In this document: positions 43,932-52,220 of the stretch, piece after piece
Layout of the letters: each line of letters starts with the position of its first letter
How positions within the stretch are numbered: the first letter of the stretch is position 1
Assembly: GCF_003987565.1 (NCBI RefSeq)
Contig: NZ_NGJY01000002.1
Location: 1-64,000, forward strand
Direction: 5' to 3'
Length of the DNA stretch: 64,000 nt
DNA from: Vagococcus fessus
GTDB taxonomy: Bacteria; Bacillota; Bacilli; Lactobacillales; Vagococcaceae
Notes under the pieces: generated by a model
What the model was told of the DNA's origin: nothing
Seen by the model: the letters and a program-made list of their open reading frames with translations, nothing else
The model's database searches: none
Translations under genes and position numbers: made by a program

Positions 43932-43957
43932 TTTAGTATAACCTGTGTTATACTAAA
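43932..43957. promoter_or_regulatory. Perfect inverted repeat between divergent genes
   Basis: TTTAGTATAAC (43932-43942) and GTTATACTAAA (43947-43957) are perfect 11-bp arms with a CTGT spacer. By symmetry each arm contains a TATACT box, so a bound protein would block leftward (PepSY) and rightward (Vat-like) transcription alike. The -35 elements are not clear. Confidence 0.6.
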
Positions 43958-43986
43958 GCAACTATTTTAACAAAGGAGTGTTATTA

Positions 43987-44646
43987 ATGAGCCATTATCC
44001 AAACCCAAATCAACTTAATCCGAATCCGATGATTAAGGACTTGATTTTCTTAAAAAATGCAATTACCCGATCAACTATTGAAGTTGGTGATTATACTTAT
44101 TTTGATTTAGGCAATACAGGTCTAACATTTGAAGACCGTGTCACCCATCACTATGATTTTATTGGTGACAAACTCATTATCGGTAAATTTTGCGCCATTG
44201 CCTCTGGGATTGAATTTATCATGAACGGATCAAATCATGTAATGTCAGGTGTTACAACCTATCCTTTCAATATTATGGGCAACGGTTGGGAAAAAGCAGC
44301 ACCCGCTATTAGTGACCTGCCTTTAAAAGGAGATACCCACGTTGGTCATGATGTTTGGTTTGGTCAAAATGTCACAGTCTTACCTGGTATCACTATTGGG
44401 AATGGTGCTATCATCGGAGCTAACAGTGTTATTACACGTGACGTCCCACCTTACACAATTGTCGGAGGAAATCCAGCTAAACCAATCAAACAGCGCTTTA
44501 CCCCAGAGATTATTGAGTCCTTAGAACAACTTGCTTGGTGGGAACAAGATATCGAGTGGATTACTGAACATATCGCAACGCTTACCCTTGAAACCGTCAC
44601 ACTTACTCAACTAAAAGAATTAAAAGATAATTTAAACAACGCTTAA
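43987..44646 (+). CDS. Vat-like O-acetyltransferase
   Basis: The product (219 residues) is a left-handed beta-helix acetyltransferase close to the Vat streptogramin A O-acetyltransferases. It has EVGDYTYFD, LIIGKFCAIASGIEFIMNGSNHVMSG (in part, FIMNGSNHVM, with the catalytic His), the Vat hallmark YPFNIMGNGWEK, then VGHDVWFGQNVTVLPGITIG and YTIVGGNPAKPIKQRF. AAAGGAG lies 9 bases before the ATG at 43987; an in-frame GTG at 43978 lies too close. The VanZ-like gene follows after 41 bp, likely on the same message. Resistance to group A streptogramins is possible but not shown. Confidence 0.82.
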   Translation: MSHYPNPNQLNPNPMIKDLIFLKNAITRSTIEVGDYTYFDLGNTGLTFEDRVTHHYDFIGDKLIIGKFCAIASGIEFIMNGSNHVMSGVTTYPFNIMGNGWEKAAPAISDLPLKGDTHVGHDVWFGQNVTVLPGITIGNGAIIGANSVITRDVPPYTIVGGNPAKPIKQRFTPEIIESLEQLAWWEQDIEWITEHIATLTLETVTLTQLKELKDNLNNA

Positions 44647-44687
44647 TACTACAGTGTTAGTCTAAATTACTAAAAGGAGAGTCCCAA

Positions 44688-45314
44688 ATGCTACCGTTTT
44701 ACCTGTCATTTTCTGATTTACTTATGGTTCATCCTACTTCAATTATCGGCTTAGTTATTGTTAGTATTTCTCTTGGTTTTCTTTTGAGGAATAGAACACT
44801 CACAAATAAAGTCCAAACTATTATAAGTTGCTTATTATTTTACTGTTATCTCGTTCTTTCTCTAACCAATGTCTTTGGTATTCCGACTGTAATGGAACTA
44901 TCACGTCTTACTTCTTTAGGACAACCACTTTTCAACCCAAATCTTGAAATGATGCCTTTAGCAGATGGCTTTAGTTTTAGTTTCATTCTAAATGTGATTG
45001 CCTTTATGCCATTCGGTTTCTTAGTTCCAATGATTAGTCCTACCTACTCAAAATGGTACAAAACAGTCCTACTTGGATTCTTGTTCTCATTATCTATTGA
45101 AATCAGTCAACTTTTTACATTGTACAGAGCAACAGATATTAATGATTTACTAACCAATACGTTTGGGACATTACTAGGCTACCTCATCTTTAGCATCATA
45201 AATAAAATGTTCAAAAAAAATCCTGTTCCTGCCTTACACAAAGACCCTACAGGATTTTTGCCACCACTCATTGTGGGTGTTGCCTTTTTAAATGTTTTTT
45301 TAATTTGGAACTAA
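44688..45314 (+). CDS. VanZ-like family membrane protein
   Basis: The product (208 residues) has about six membrane segments. The VanZ signature is visible as NVIAFMPFGFLVP, FSLSIEISQLFTLYRATDINDLLTNTFGTLLG (in part, EISQLFTLYRATDINDLL and NTFGTLLG). AAAGGAGAG lies 6-8 bases before the ATG. It follows the Vat-like gene closely and in the same direction. A role in glycopeptide or lipopeptide tolerance is known for VanZ itself, but not for most family members. It is the second such pair in the window. Confidence 0.82.
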   Translation: MLPFYLSFSDLLMVHPTSIIGLVIVSISLGFLLRNRTLTNKVQTIISCLLFYCYLVLSLTNVFGIPTVMELSRLTSLGQPLFNPNLEMMPLADGFSFSFILNVIAFMPFGFLVPMISPTYSKWYKTVLLGFLFSLSIEISQLFTLYRATDINDLLTNTFGTLLGYLIFSIINKMFKKNPVPALHKDPTGFLPPLIVGVAFLNVFLIWN

Positions 45315-45320
45315 TGACTT

Positions 45321-45357
45321 AAAAAACCACTGATTTCTCTAATCAGTGGTTTTTTTC
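45321..45357. terminator. Bidirectional terminator
   Basis: AAAAAACCACTGATT pairs with AATCAGTGGTTTTTT around TCTCT. It ends the VanZ-like gene and the XRE gene, which converge here. Confidence 0.9.
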
Positions 45358-45812
45358 TTGTTCTTTATTTTTTTTATTCCAAAGAAAATGACACGTAATA
45401 TTACCAAAATAACACCACTGAATACTAATAAAAAGCCAATGGGTAGAAGGAAAAAATAAGGCTCATGCAATAGCCCACTCTCTAATACTGTCGTTTCAGT
45501 GAATGACTTTAAGATTAGACACATTAAGCCAATTACAACTAAAGCAATACTACCCATATTGTACTTAGAACGCTTCACTAAATCACTATCTTTAATTAAT
45601 TTTGTTTCCATTGTATCATCTCCTAAAATCAAGGTATCTAGAGAGAGTTCAAATAATTTCGCTAACGTCACAACCATCTCTAAATCCGGTAAATTTCTCC
45701 CCGTCTCCCAACTGGAAATTGTTTGGCGAGAAACATTTAATTTCTGACCTAATTGTTCTTGTGTTAAATTATGTGTTGCTCTTATTTTTTTTATTTGATT
45801 AGCAAATTCCAT
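45339..45812 (-). CDS. XRE-family regulator with membrane tail
   Basis: The product (157 residues) has a Cro/C1-type HTH (about 5-60: IKKIRATHNLTQEQLGQKLN, VSRQTISSWETGRNLP) and two membrane segments (about 85-107 and 117-140), resembling XRE regulators with a DUF3955-like tail. The tail suggests the regulator is tied to the membrane or senses stress there. AGGAGG precedes the ATG at 45812. A large perfect palindrome lies 68 bp upstream (45881-45917) and may be its operator. Confidence 0.78.
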   Translation of the reverse strand: MEFANQIKKIRATHNLTQEQLGQKLNVSRQTISSWETGRNLPDLEMVVTLAKLFELSLDTLILGDDTMETKLIKDSDLVKRSKYNMGSIALVVIGLMCLILKSFTETTVLESGLLHEPYFFLLPIGFLLVFSGVILVILRVIFFGIKKIKNKKKTTD

Positions 45813-45880
45813 ATCATTTCCTCCTGATTCAGTTATACCTTTCACTACTACAATTAACAAGATAGTCTCTCTAGCTCGCC

Positions 45881-45917
45881 ATTATAAGCATGCTAGTCTT
45901 ACTAGCATGCTTATAAT
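45881..45917. repeat. 37-bp perfect palindrome upstream of XRE gene
   Basis: Two 17-bp arms (ATTATAAGCATGCTAGT and its exact complement) are separated by CTT. There is no adjoining T-run, so it is not a standard terminator; the histidine kinase gene has its own terminator at 45984-46015. It may be an operator, a recombination site or an RNA hairpin in the XRE leader. Confidence 0.75.
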
Positions 45918-45983
45918 AGAGCCTTTTTCAAGCTATCTTTAGTATAAACAATCTCGTTAAAAGTAGATATTATTTTTGATCAA

Positions 45984-46015
45984 ATAAAAAGAACTCTCAC
46001 TATTGCAAGAGTTCT
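45984..46015 (-). terminator. Terminator after the histidine kinase gene
   Basis: On the minus strand AGAACTCT pairs with AGAGTTCT around a 10-nt loop, followed by a T-run. Confidence 0.78.
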
Positions 46016-46020
46016 GTTTC

Positions 46021-47040
46021 CTAAAAACTAGGATAACTTAAGATAAAAGTTGTTCCTTTATTTTCTTCACTTGTAACATCTATTTTCAAATTATCATGAA
46101 GCGTCACAATTTCTTTCACTATCGATAACCCTAATCCACTACCTTCAATATCAGAGTTACGTGAATCATCTACTTTATAAAAACGGTCAAAAATATAGGT
46201 TAATTTCTCATTGGGTATCCCTTGACCATTATCCTCTAAAACTATTTTCCAGTCATCAGCATTTCCTGTCAGACTCAGCTTTATTTCAGAGTCTGGTGCT
46301 GAAAACTTAATCGCATTGCCAAGTAGGTTTTGCCAAATTTGATAAAATAAGATGGGATCGCCATTATAGATAACAGGAACAGTTACTAACTTCAGTTCAA
46401 TATTTTTTTCTGATAACTGAACAGAAAATCCTAATTTAACTTTCTCCAGTAATTCCGCTAAATCAAACTCGCTTTTTGACAAGATTGCTGTCCCCTCTAA
46501 TTCAGTCAGTCGTAATAAACTTTCACTTAGATTTGATAATCTCATGCATTCACTACGAATGGTTTCTAAATAATACGCTCTTTTTTCTGGATTCTTTTCT
46601 CTCTGAGCTAATTGAGCAAATCCTGAAATAGAGGTCAATGGACTTCTAATTTCATGGGAAACATTTGAGATAAAGCTTTGTTTTAGCTTCTCCATTTCTG
46701 CTAAATTGTCGCTTGTTTCTTCAATTTTATTTAAAAACTCTACCCATTCTCCATAACGTGCCATCTTTTTCTTCTCTGAAGACAAATCAATATTAAAATT
46801 TCCTCGTCCCATTTCAAATAAACTTTTATTTAAGCTATTAAAGAAGAATCGTTCTGGTCCTGAAAAGAGAAAGCCGATTCCCATAATAAGCCCTATCCAA
46901 ATTAATATAGACAACATTGAAGCGCCCCACCATTCCAACTGAAAAGGGAGACGGTTAATCACATAGACGACTAATAAAAATAGTAATACAATACCGGATA
47001 ATACTAGACTAAACTCTACTACTTTTCTAATTTTTTTCAT
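46021..47040 (-). CDS. Sensor histidine kinase
   Basis: The product (339 residues) has two membrane segments (about 10-30 and 38-60) with almost no outside loop, a HisKA domain with H129 (SNVSHEIRSPLTS), and an ATPase domain with the N box (QNLLGNAIKFS), G1 (DNGQGIP), F box (FDRFYK) and G2 (GSGLGLSIV). The very short loop is typical of kinases that sense membrane or transporter-bound signals. It overlaps the response regulator gene by 14 bp and is the last gene of the unit. Confidence 0.9.
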   Translation of the reverse strand: MKKIRKVVEFSLVLSGIVLLFLLVVYVINRLPFQLEWWGASMLSILIWIGLIMGIGFLFSGPERFFFNSLNKSLFEMGRGNFNIDLSSEKKKMARYGEWVEFLNKIEETSDNLAEMEKLKQSFISNVSHEIRSPLTSISGFAQLAQREKNPEKRAYYLETIRSECMRLSNLSESLLRLTELEGTAILSKSEFDLAELLEKVKLGFSVQLSEKNIELKLVTVPVIYNGDPILFYQIWQNLLGNAIKFSAPDSEIKLSLTGNADDWKIVLEDNGQGIPNEKLTYIFDRFYKVDDSRNSDIEGSGLGLSIVKEIVTLHDNLKIDVTSEENKGTTFILSYPSF

Positions 47041-47710
47041 CCACGTGCTCCTCTAACTTATAGCCTAATCCTCTTACTGAGGTAATCTGTAAGTCACTTG
47101 AAATCAACTTATCTCTTAACCGTTTGACGTGTACATCTAATGTACGTCCATCCCCTTCAAAATCTAGTCCCCAAACCTGATTAAGTACTTGTTCTCTACT
47201 CAATACTTGTCCTGTATGTTGCCAAAAATACTGAAGTAACTTCAACTCTTTCTTAGGCAGATTATGAGACACACCCGCCACCACAAGTTGAGCTGCTCCA
47301 CTATCAAGAGTCGTGTTACCAATGACTTGTTTTTCCTCTATTCCCTTTTGATAACGTGATAAAATCGCATGAATTCTTGCAACTAATTCTTCAATTAAAA
47401 AAGGTTTTTGTAAATAATCTGCAATTCCTAATTTAAAGCCTTGTAATTTATCTTCTAACTGACCTTTAGCACTCAACATCAATACAGGTAAATCCAGATT
47501 CAGTTGCTGCAAGTAGCTTGCGACCTCCCAGCCATCTACCTTAGGCATCATAATATCTAAGACGATTAAATCAATGGTATTTTTTTCAATAATAGACAGT
47601 CCTTCTTCTCCATCCAATGCCGATATAACGTGAAAGCCTTCCTGTTCTAAAGCAATCGTTATAAACTCATTAATTCGTCTATCATCATCAATAACTAAAA
47701 TAGTTGGCAT
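47027..47710 (-). CDS. OmpR-family response regulator
   Basis: The product (227 residues) has a receiver domain (about 3-115, phosphorylation at D52 in LIVLDIMMPKVDGWE) and a winged-helix Trans_reg_C domain (about 130-222, with RTLDVHVKRLRDKL). It pairs with the kinase encoded next, with overlapping reading frames. AAGGAG precedes the ATG by 9 bases. The direct repeats at the operon promoter (49485-49504) are the best candidate binding site, which would mean autoregulation. Confidence 0.9.
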   Translation of the reverse strand: MPTILVIDDDRRINEFITIALEQEGFHVISALDGEEGLSIIEKNTIDLIVLDIMMPKVDGWEVASYLQQLNLDLPVLMLSAKGQLEDKLQGFKLGIADYLQKPFLIEELVARIHAILSRYQKGIEEKQVIGNTTLDSGAAQLVVAGVSHNLPKKELKLLQYFWQHTGQVLSREQVLNQVWGLDFEGDGRTLDVHVKRLRDKLISSDLQITSVRGLGYKLEEHVDEKN

Positions 47711-47723
47711 GGTTTCTACTCCT

Positions 47724-49439
47724 TTAATCTGCTAATTGTTGACTACAAAATTCACGGTACAACTCATGATGCGCTAATAACTCTTGGTGTGTCCCTTCTC
47801 CAGTGACTTCACCTTGCTCGATAAATAAAATCTTATCCGCACCGACTACCGTTGATAAGCGGTGGGCAATTACAAAGGTCGTTCTATTTTCCATTAGATT
47901 TTCTAACGCTTGTTGCACCACTTTTTCAGAACGGCTATCTAAACTTGCTGTTGCCTCATCTAATAATAAAATCTTTGGTTGGCGTAAAAATGCTCTCGCA
48001 ATCGCCACACGCTGACGTTCACCACCTGATAATAAGCTGCCTCGTTCTCCTACTTCACTATCATACCCTTTTGGTAATCGGTTGACAATTTCAGACCCAC
48101 AGGCTTGCCTCATCACATCATCTAGTTCCTCCGTCGTCACTTCTCGGTTTAAACCAAAGGTTAAATTATCACGGATAGTCCCTGATAATAACGTACTTGC
48201 TTGTGGCACATAACCAATTTGCTCACGCCAGGATTGTAATGAATAGTTTTCGACATTCTCCCCTCCAATTAATACCTCTCCTGTCGTTGGACGGTAGAAG
48301 CGTTCGATTAAATTAAAGGTGGTACTTTTACCACTCCCACTCGGTCCGACAAAAGCAATAGTTTGATTCTGTTTGGCTTTGAATGAGACATTTTTTAAAA
48401 TTGTTTTTTCATCGTTATAAGCAAACGTTACATTATTAAATTCAATATCTTTCCCCTCAACATCCACAGTTTCACCTTTCATTAAATCTTCTGTCACAAC
48501 TTGGTCTAATTCTTGAATACGATTCGTTGCGCCTTTGACTTTTTGATAGCCAGAAAAAATAGTACTAAATGATACCACAGGCCCAATAATTTGGAAGATA
48601 TAAATCATAAACGCGATGAATTTCCCTGGTAATAATGTTCCTTGCGACACTCGGTATCCACCATAAGCTACGATAAACATAATCATTCCCATAACAACAA
48701 ACATCATTAAGGGTTGTAAAATTGAGTTAACTTTTCCTTCTTCTTTCCCATAAGCAAATAACGACTCTATTTCATCTTCCATTTGCTTCACCATAGCGGC
48801 TTCACCATTTGATGCTTTAACTAGCTCTGCTGCAGATAATACTTGTGTGAAATCAGCTGTAAATCCTGCGATTTTATCCTGTGTTTTTTTTGAAATCGCA
48901 AATAATTTTTTACCCAAAGGTAACATAAATAATGCACATAAAGGCATAGATACTACGATTAAAACACTCATTTTCCAGTCCATATAGAACAATATAATCA
49001 CGGTAAAGACTAGTGTAACAACACCAGAAATCAATTGTGGAATCTTCTCACCCACAAATTCTTTAATTAGATTTGTATCATTAATAGTTCTACTAACCAA
49101 TTCTCCAGGCTTTTCAATTTGAAAATAAGATAATTCGAAGGCCGTCGTCTTTTTAACCATACGTTCACGCAACCCTTTAACCATCTTTAAGCCAATCCAT
49201 GTCAGTAAATAATACGATAACGCACTGACGGCTATTTCAAGTAAAAATACCGCTACAGCCACTACTCCCATCGCAAAAGTAGGTCTACTTCCCGTTCCAT
49301 CAATCACTTTTTGGATAACCAATGGAATAATTAATCCAAAAATCGCACTCATTGCACTTAATGCAATAGCAACAGCCATTAACTTTTTATTAGGCTGAGC
49401 CATCTCAAATAATTTATTTTGTTTTTTTATTTTACTCAT
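47724..49439 (-). CDS. Multidrug-type ABC half-transporter
   Basis: The product (571 residues) is a fused membrane-ATPase half-transporter of the BmrA/LmrA type. Six membrane segments (about 20-300) precede the ATPase, which has Walker A GPSGSGKST, the ABC signature LSGGERQRVAIARAFLR (in part), and Walker B ILLLDEATASLD. It would work as a homodimer to export lipophilic compounds, or as a lipid-linked exporter. I use the ATG at 49439, which follows GGGAGAG; a start at 49454 reads through it. It heads the operon with the two-component genes (13 bp gap), so the pair may respond to its substrate. Confidence 0.87.
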   Translation of the reverse strand: MSKIKKQNKLFEMAQPNKKLMAVAIALSAMSAIFGLIIPLVIQKVIDGTGSRPTFAMGVVAVAVFLLEIAVSALSYYLLTWIGLKMVKGLRERMVKKTTAFELSYFQIEKPGELVSRTINDTNLIKEFVGEKIPQLISGVVTLVFTVIILFYMDWKMSVLIVVSMPLCALFMLPLGKKLFAISKKTQDKIAGFTADFTQVLSAAELVKASNGEAAMVKQMEDEIESLFAYGKEEGKVNSILQPLMMFVVMGMIMFIVAYGGYRVSQGTLLPGKFIAFMIYIFQIIGPVVSFSTIFSGYQKVKGATNRIQELDQVVTEDLMKGETVDVEGKDIEFNNVTFAYNDEKTILKNVSFKAKQNQTIAFVGPSGSGKSTTFNLIERFYRPTTGEVLIGGENVENYSLQSWREQIGYVPQASTLLSGTIRDNLTFGLNREVTTEELDDVMRQACGSEIVNRLPKGYDSEVGERGSLLSGGERQRVAIARAFLRQPKILLLDEATASLDSRSEKVVQQALENLMENRTTFVIAHRLSTVVGADKILFIEQGEVTGEGTHQELLAHHELYREFCSQQLAD

Positions 49440-49466
49440 AATACTCTCCCTCATTTCTTAATCATA

Positions 49467-49504
49467 AGATTAGTTTAAACGGGCAATGTTAACAAAATGT
49501 TAAC
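49467..49504 (-). promoter_or_regulatory. Promoter of the ABC-two-component operon with direct repeats
   Basis: On the minus strand TTGTTA (49490-49495) and TAATCT (49467-49472) are 17 bp apart. Two AATGTTAAC repeats (49485-49493 and 49496-49504) with 11-bp period overlap the -35, as expected for OmpR-family regulator sites. Confidence 0.65.
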
Positions 49505-49606
49505 GAGAACTATTACATTAAAAATAACACTATAAAGCCATTTTCTTCTGATAATTTGATACAATGATAGTAAGTGTTTATTTAAATTTAACTGGAGGTA
49601 AAAATA

Positions 49607-52177
49607 ATGAAAAAAACGCTCACTTTATTAACTGCACTAACATTATTTGCTTCACCTGTCTTATCAGTAGCTATTTCGGTAGATGAAATAACTACACAAA
49701 CCGAAGAATTAAAAGTTCAGACTAAAACATCTGAAAGTTTGGCTAACTCTGAACTGAATAATAGCGAATCCACTCTCACATCAGAAGTCGCTACCTCATC
49801 TTCTATTAACGAAACAGAAAGTAACAATATCATTACAGAAGAAACTGAGGCGGTGCCTGAAGAATCTAATACATCTAAAGATACTGAAGTAAAAACTCAA
49901 GATTCTTCTCAATTATCAGAAACTGACATAAGTAATACTCCTTCTACAGAAAGTGAGTCAACGCCCTCTTCTTCACATCCAGAATCTACTGAAAAAACAC
50001 ACAACACGGACTCTGAAGAAAAAATTAAACCTGAAGTCATTAACCATTCCAAAGATGACTTCGATAAAGAAGACTATTCCCCTCTATCAAAAGATTTTCG
50101 TCTTGTTAAAGGAAATGTTTTCGCTTGGAATAAGCCTTATAAATATAAAGGATATAAAGATATAGGGAAATCTGGAGAATTACTTGCAGTCAATAGTGAC
50201 TACCACATTACTCGACAAGCTAAAACTCGAAATGGCGTATATTATGAAGCAAAACCTAATGTTTGGATTCATTTCTCTGCTTTTAATGAGTTAGATGCCC
50301 CCTCATATGCAACCGTTGATATAGAAACTAAATTAATAAAAGGAAACCTTTTTGCTTGGGATAAACCTTATAACTATCCAGGTTATCAGTCTATAGGTAA
50401 AGCTAAAGATCACCTTAAAGTGGATTCATATTATAAAATCACGCGTCAAGCCAAAACTAAAAATAGCATTTATTATGAAGTTAAACCAAATATTTGGGTT
50501 CATCACTCTGCTTTTGAAAAATTAGATAAACCTGAATACTCTACTGTCAATTTGGAAACTCGTTTGATTAAAGATAGTGTCTTCGCATGGAATAAACCTT
50601 ATAAATACTTTGAATATAAAGCTATTGGAAAAGCTAAAGACCATCTTAAGCTGAACACTGATTATAAAATCACACGTCAAGCTAAGACTGTCAATGGTAT
50701 TTATTACGAAGCAAAACCTAATGTTTGGGTTCATTTCTCTGCCTTCCAAAAATTAGATAAACCAGCTATTTCAAACGTCAATTTGGAAACTCGTTTGATT
50801 AAAGATGGTGTCTTCGCATGGAATAAACCTTACAAGTACTTTGACTATAAAGCTATTGGAAAAGCTAAAGACCATCTTAAGCTGAATACTGATTACAAAA
50901 TCACACGACAAGCTAAGACTGTCAACGGTATTTATTACGAAGCAAAACCTAATGTTTGGGTTCATCAGTCTGCTTTTGAAAAACTAGATAAACCGGCTAT
51001 TTCAAACGTCAATTTGGAAACTCGTTTGATTAAAGATGGTGTCTTCGCATGGAATAAACCTTACAAGTACTTTGACTATAAAGCTATTGGAAAAGCTAAA
51101 GACCATCTTAAGCTGAATACTGATTACAAAATCACACGACAAGCTAAGACTGTCAACGGTATTTATTACGAAGCGAAACCTAATGTTTGGGTTCATTACT
51201 CTGCTTTTAAAAAATTAGATAAACCAGCCATCTCAAAAGTATCTCTTAAAGCAAAATTAAAAAAAGGAACGGTTTTCGCTTGGGATAAACCATATAACTA
51301 CTTTGGCTATAAATCACTAGGAAAAGCTAAGGATAATCTAAAAGTAGGAACTACATATACGATTAAGCGTCAAGCTAAAACATCTAACGGTATCTATTAC
51401 GAAGCAAAACCTAATGTTTGGGTTCATTTCTCTGCATTTGATACATCCTCAGAAAAAATGAAAAAAGTTCAAGCTCTTTTAAATAAAAAATATAATTCAA
51501 AAAATTATGGTATTTATGTCAAATCATTAAGTAATAGTAGCACCGCAGAAATGCATGCCAACTCAAATTTTTACGCAGCAAGTACAGGTAAACTTCCTGC
51601 GATTTACTATACTCAAAAAATGATTAATCAAGGAAAATTGAATGGCAATACCTACTATGAAAAGAAATATGCGATCAATAATATGCCACTTTCTTACCAA
51701 CCAGGTGGGGCCGGAATTTTACAAAACTATGCTTATGGGTCAATGCATAAATTAGACACTATTTTAAATTGGACGATTAAGTATTCAGATAACCAAGGCG
51801 CAAATTTCTTAGGCTACTACGGAGCCAGTCAATTTTCACAAACAATGAAAAATGACATCTCAAAAATTGTTGGTCGAACTTGGTATAGTCAGTTTAATGT
51901 GACTGCCAAAGAAAATGCTAAATTAATTGAAGCAATAGATGCTCAAGGTGGGAATGCTGTTAAATACTTACAAAATACAGTCTATGATAATCAACGTATA
52001 CCAAAATATTTACCTGTAAAAGTGGGTCATAAAATTGGTGATTTAGATGATTATAGACATGATATTGCTATTGTTTATGCTAAAGAACCTTACATTTTAG
52101 CAGTTATGACACAAAACTATATTACTTACGAACAAATTTCTATTTTGAGTAAAGAAATTTATGATATCTTAAAATAA
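49607..52177 (+). CDS. Six-repeat surface protein with serine beta-lactamase-like domain
   Basis: The product (856 residues) has a signal peptide (about 1-22), a Ser/Thr/Glu-rich stretch (about 25-150), six tandem repeats of 77 residues (about 165-627) and a C-terminal serine hydrolase domain (about 630-856). Each repeat has FAWNKPYKY and YYEAKPNVWVHFSAF elements, suggesting SH3/GW-like wall-binding modules. The hydrolase has SxxK (S659, K662 in ASTGKLP), YSDN (about 727) and KVGHKIG in place of KTG (about 805), as in class A beta-lactamases and related wall enzymes. No sorting signal is present, so the repeats probably hold it to the wall. Whether it hydrolyses beta-lactams or peptidoglycan is open. 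GGAGG precedes the ATG. Confidence 0.8.
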   Translation: MKKTLTLLTALTLFASPVLSVAISVDEITTQTEELKVQTKTSESLANSELNNSESTLTSEVATSSSINETESNNIITEETEAVPEESNTSKDTEVKTQDSSQLSETDISNTPSTESESTPSSSHPESTEKTHNTDSEEKIKPEVINHSKDDFDKEDYSPLSKDFRLVKGNVFAWNKPYKYKGYKDIGKSGELLAVNSDYHITRQAKTRNGVYYEAKPNVWIHFSAFNELDAPSYATVDIETKLIKGNLFAWDKPYNYPGYQSIGKAKDHLKVDSYYKITRQAKTKNSIYYEVKPNIWVHHSAFEKLDKPEYSTVNLETRLIKDSVFAWNKPYKYFEYKAIGKAKDHLKLNTDYKITRQAKTVNGIYYEAKPNVWVHFSAFQKLDKPAISNVNLETRLIKDGVFAWNKPYKYFDYKAIGKAKDHLKLNTDYKITRQAKTVNGIYYEAKPNVWVHQSAFEKLDKPAISNVNLETRLIKDGVFAWNKPYKYFDYKAIGKAKDHLKLNTDYKITRQAKTVNGIYYEAKPNVWVHYSAFKKLDKPAISKVSLKAKLKKGTVFAWDKPYNYFGYKSLGKAKDNLKVGTTYTIKRQAKTSNGIYYEAKPNVWVHFSAFDTSSEKMKKVQALLNKKYNSKNYGIYVKSLSNSSTAEMHANSNFYAASTGKLPAIYYTQKMINQGKLNGNTYYEKKYAINNMPLSYQPGGAGILQNYAYGSMHKLDTILNWTIKYSDNQGANFLGYYGASQFSQTMKNDISKIVGRTWYSQFNVTAKENAKLIEAIDAQGGNAVKYLQNTVYDNQRIPKYLPVKVGHKIGDLDDYRHDIAIVYAKEPYILAVMTQNYITYEQISILSKEIYDILK
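50101..51486 (+). repeat. Six tandem 231-bp coding repeats
   Basis: Repeats begin near 50101, 50332, 50563, 50794, 51025 and 51256. Units 4 and 5 are almost identical at the DNA level, which points to a recent duplication; units 1, 2 and 6 are the most diverged. They are coding, so this is not a CRISPR array. Confidence 0.92.
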
Positions 52178-52178
52178 A

Positions 52179-52216
52179 CAAAAAACTCTTTCGCATTTTA
52201 GCGAAAGAGTTTTTTA
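52179..52216. terminator. Bidirectional terminator
   Basis: AAAAACTCTTTCGC pairs with GCGAAAGAGTTTTT around ATTTTA, between the convergent repeat protein and GH3 genes. Confidence 0.9.
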
Positions 52217-52220
52217 TTTT

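Noticed and set aside
50522-51196. Three similar antisense ORFs inside the repeat gene
   Set aside because: They are shadows of the 231-bp coding repeats; similarity comes from the repeat itself.
50101-51486. CRISPR-like array
   Set aside because: The repeats are contiguous and coding, with no spacers.
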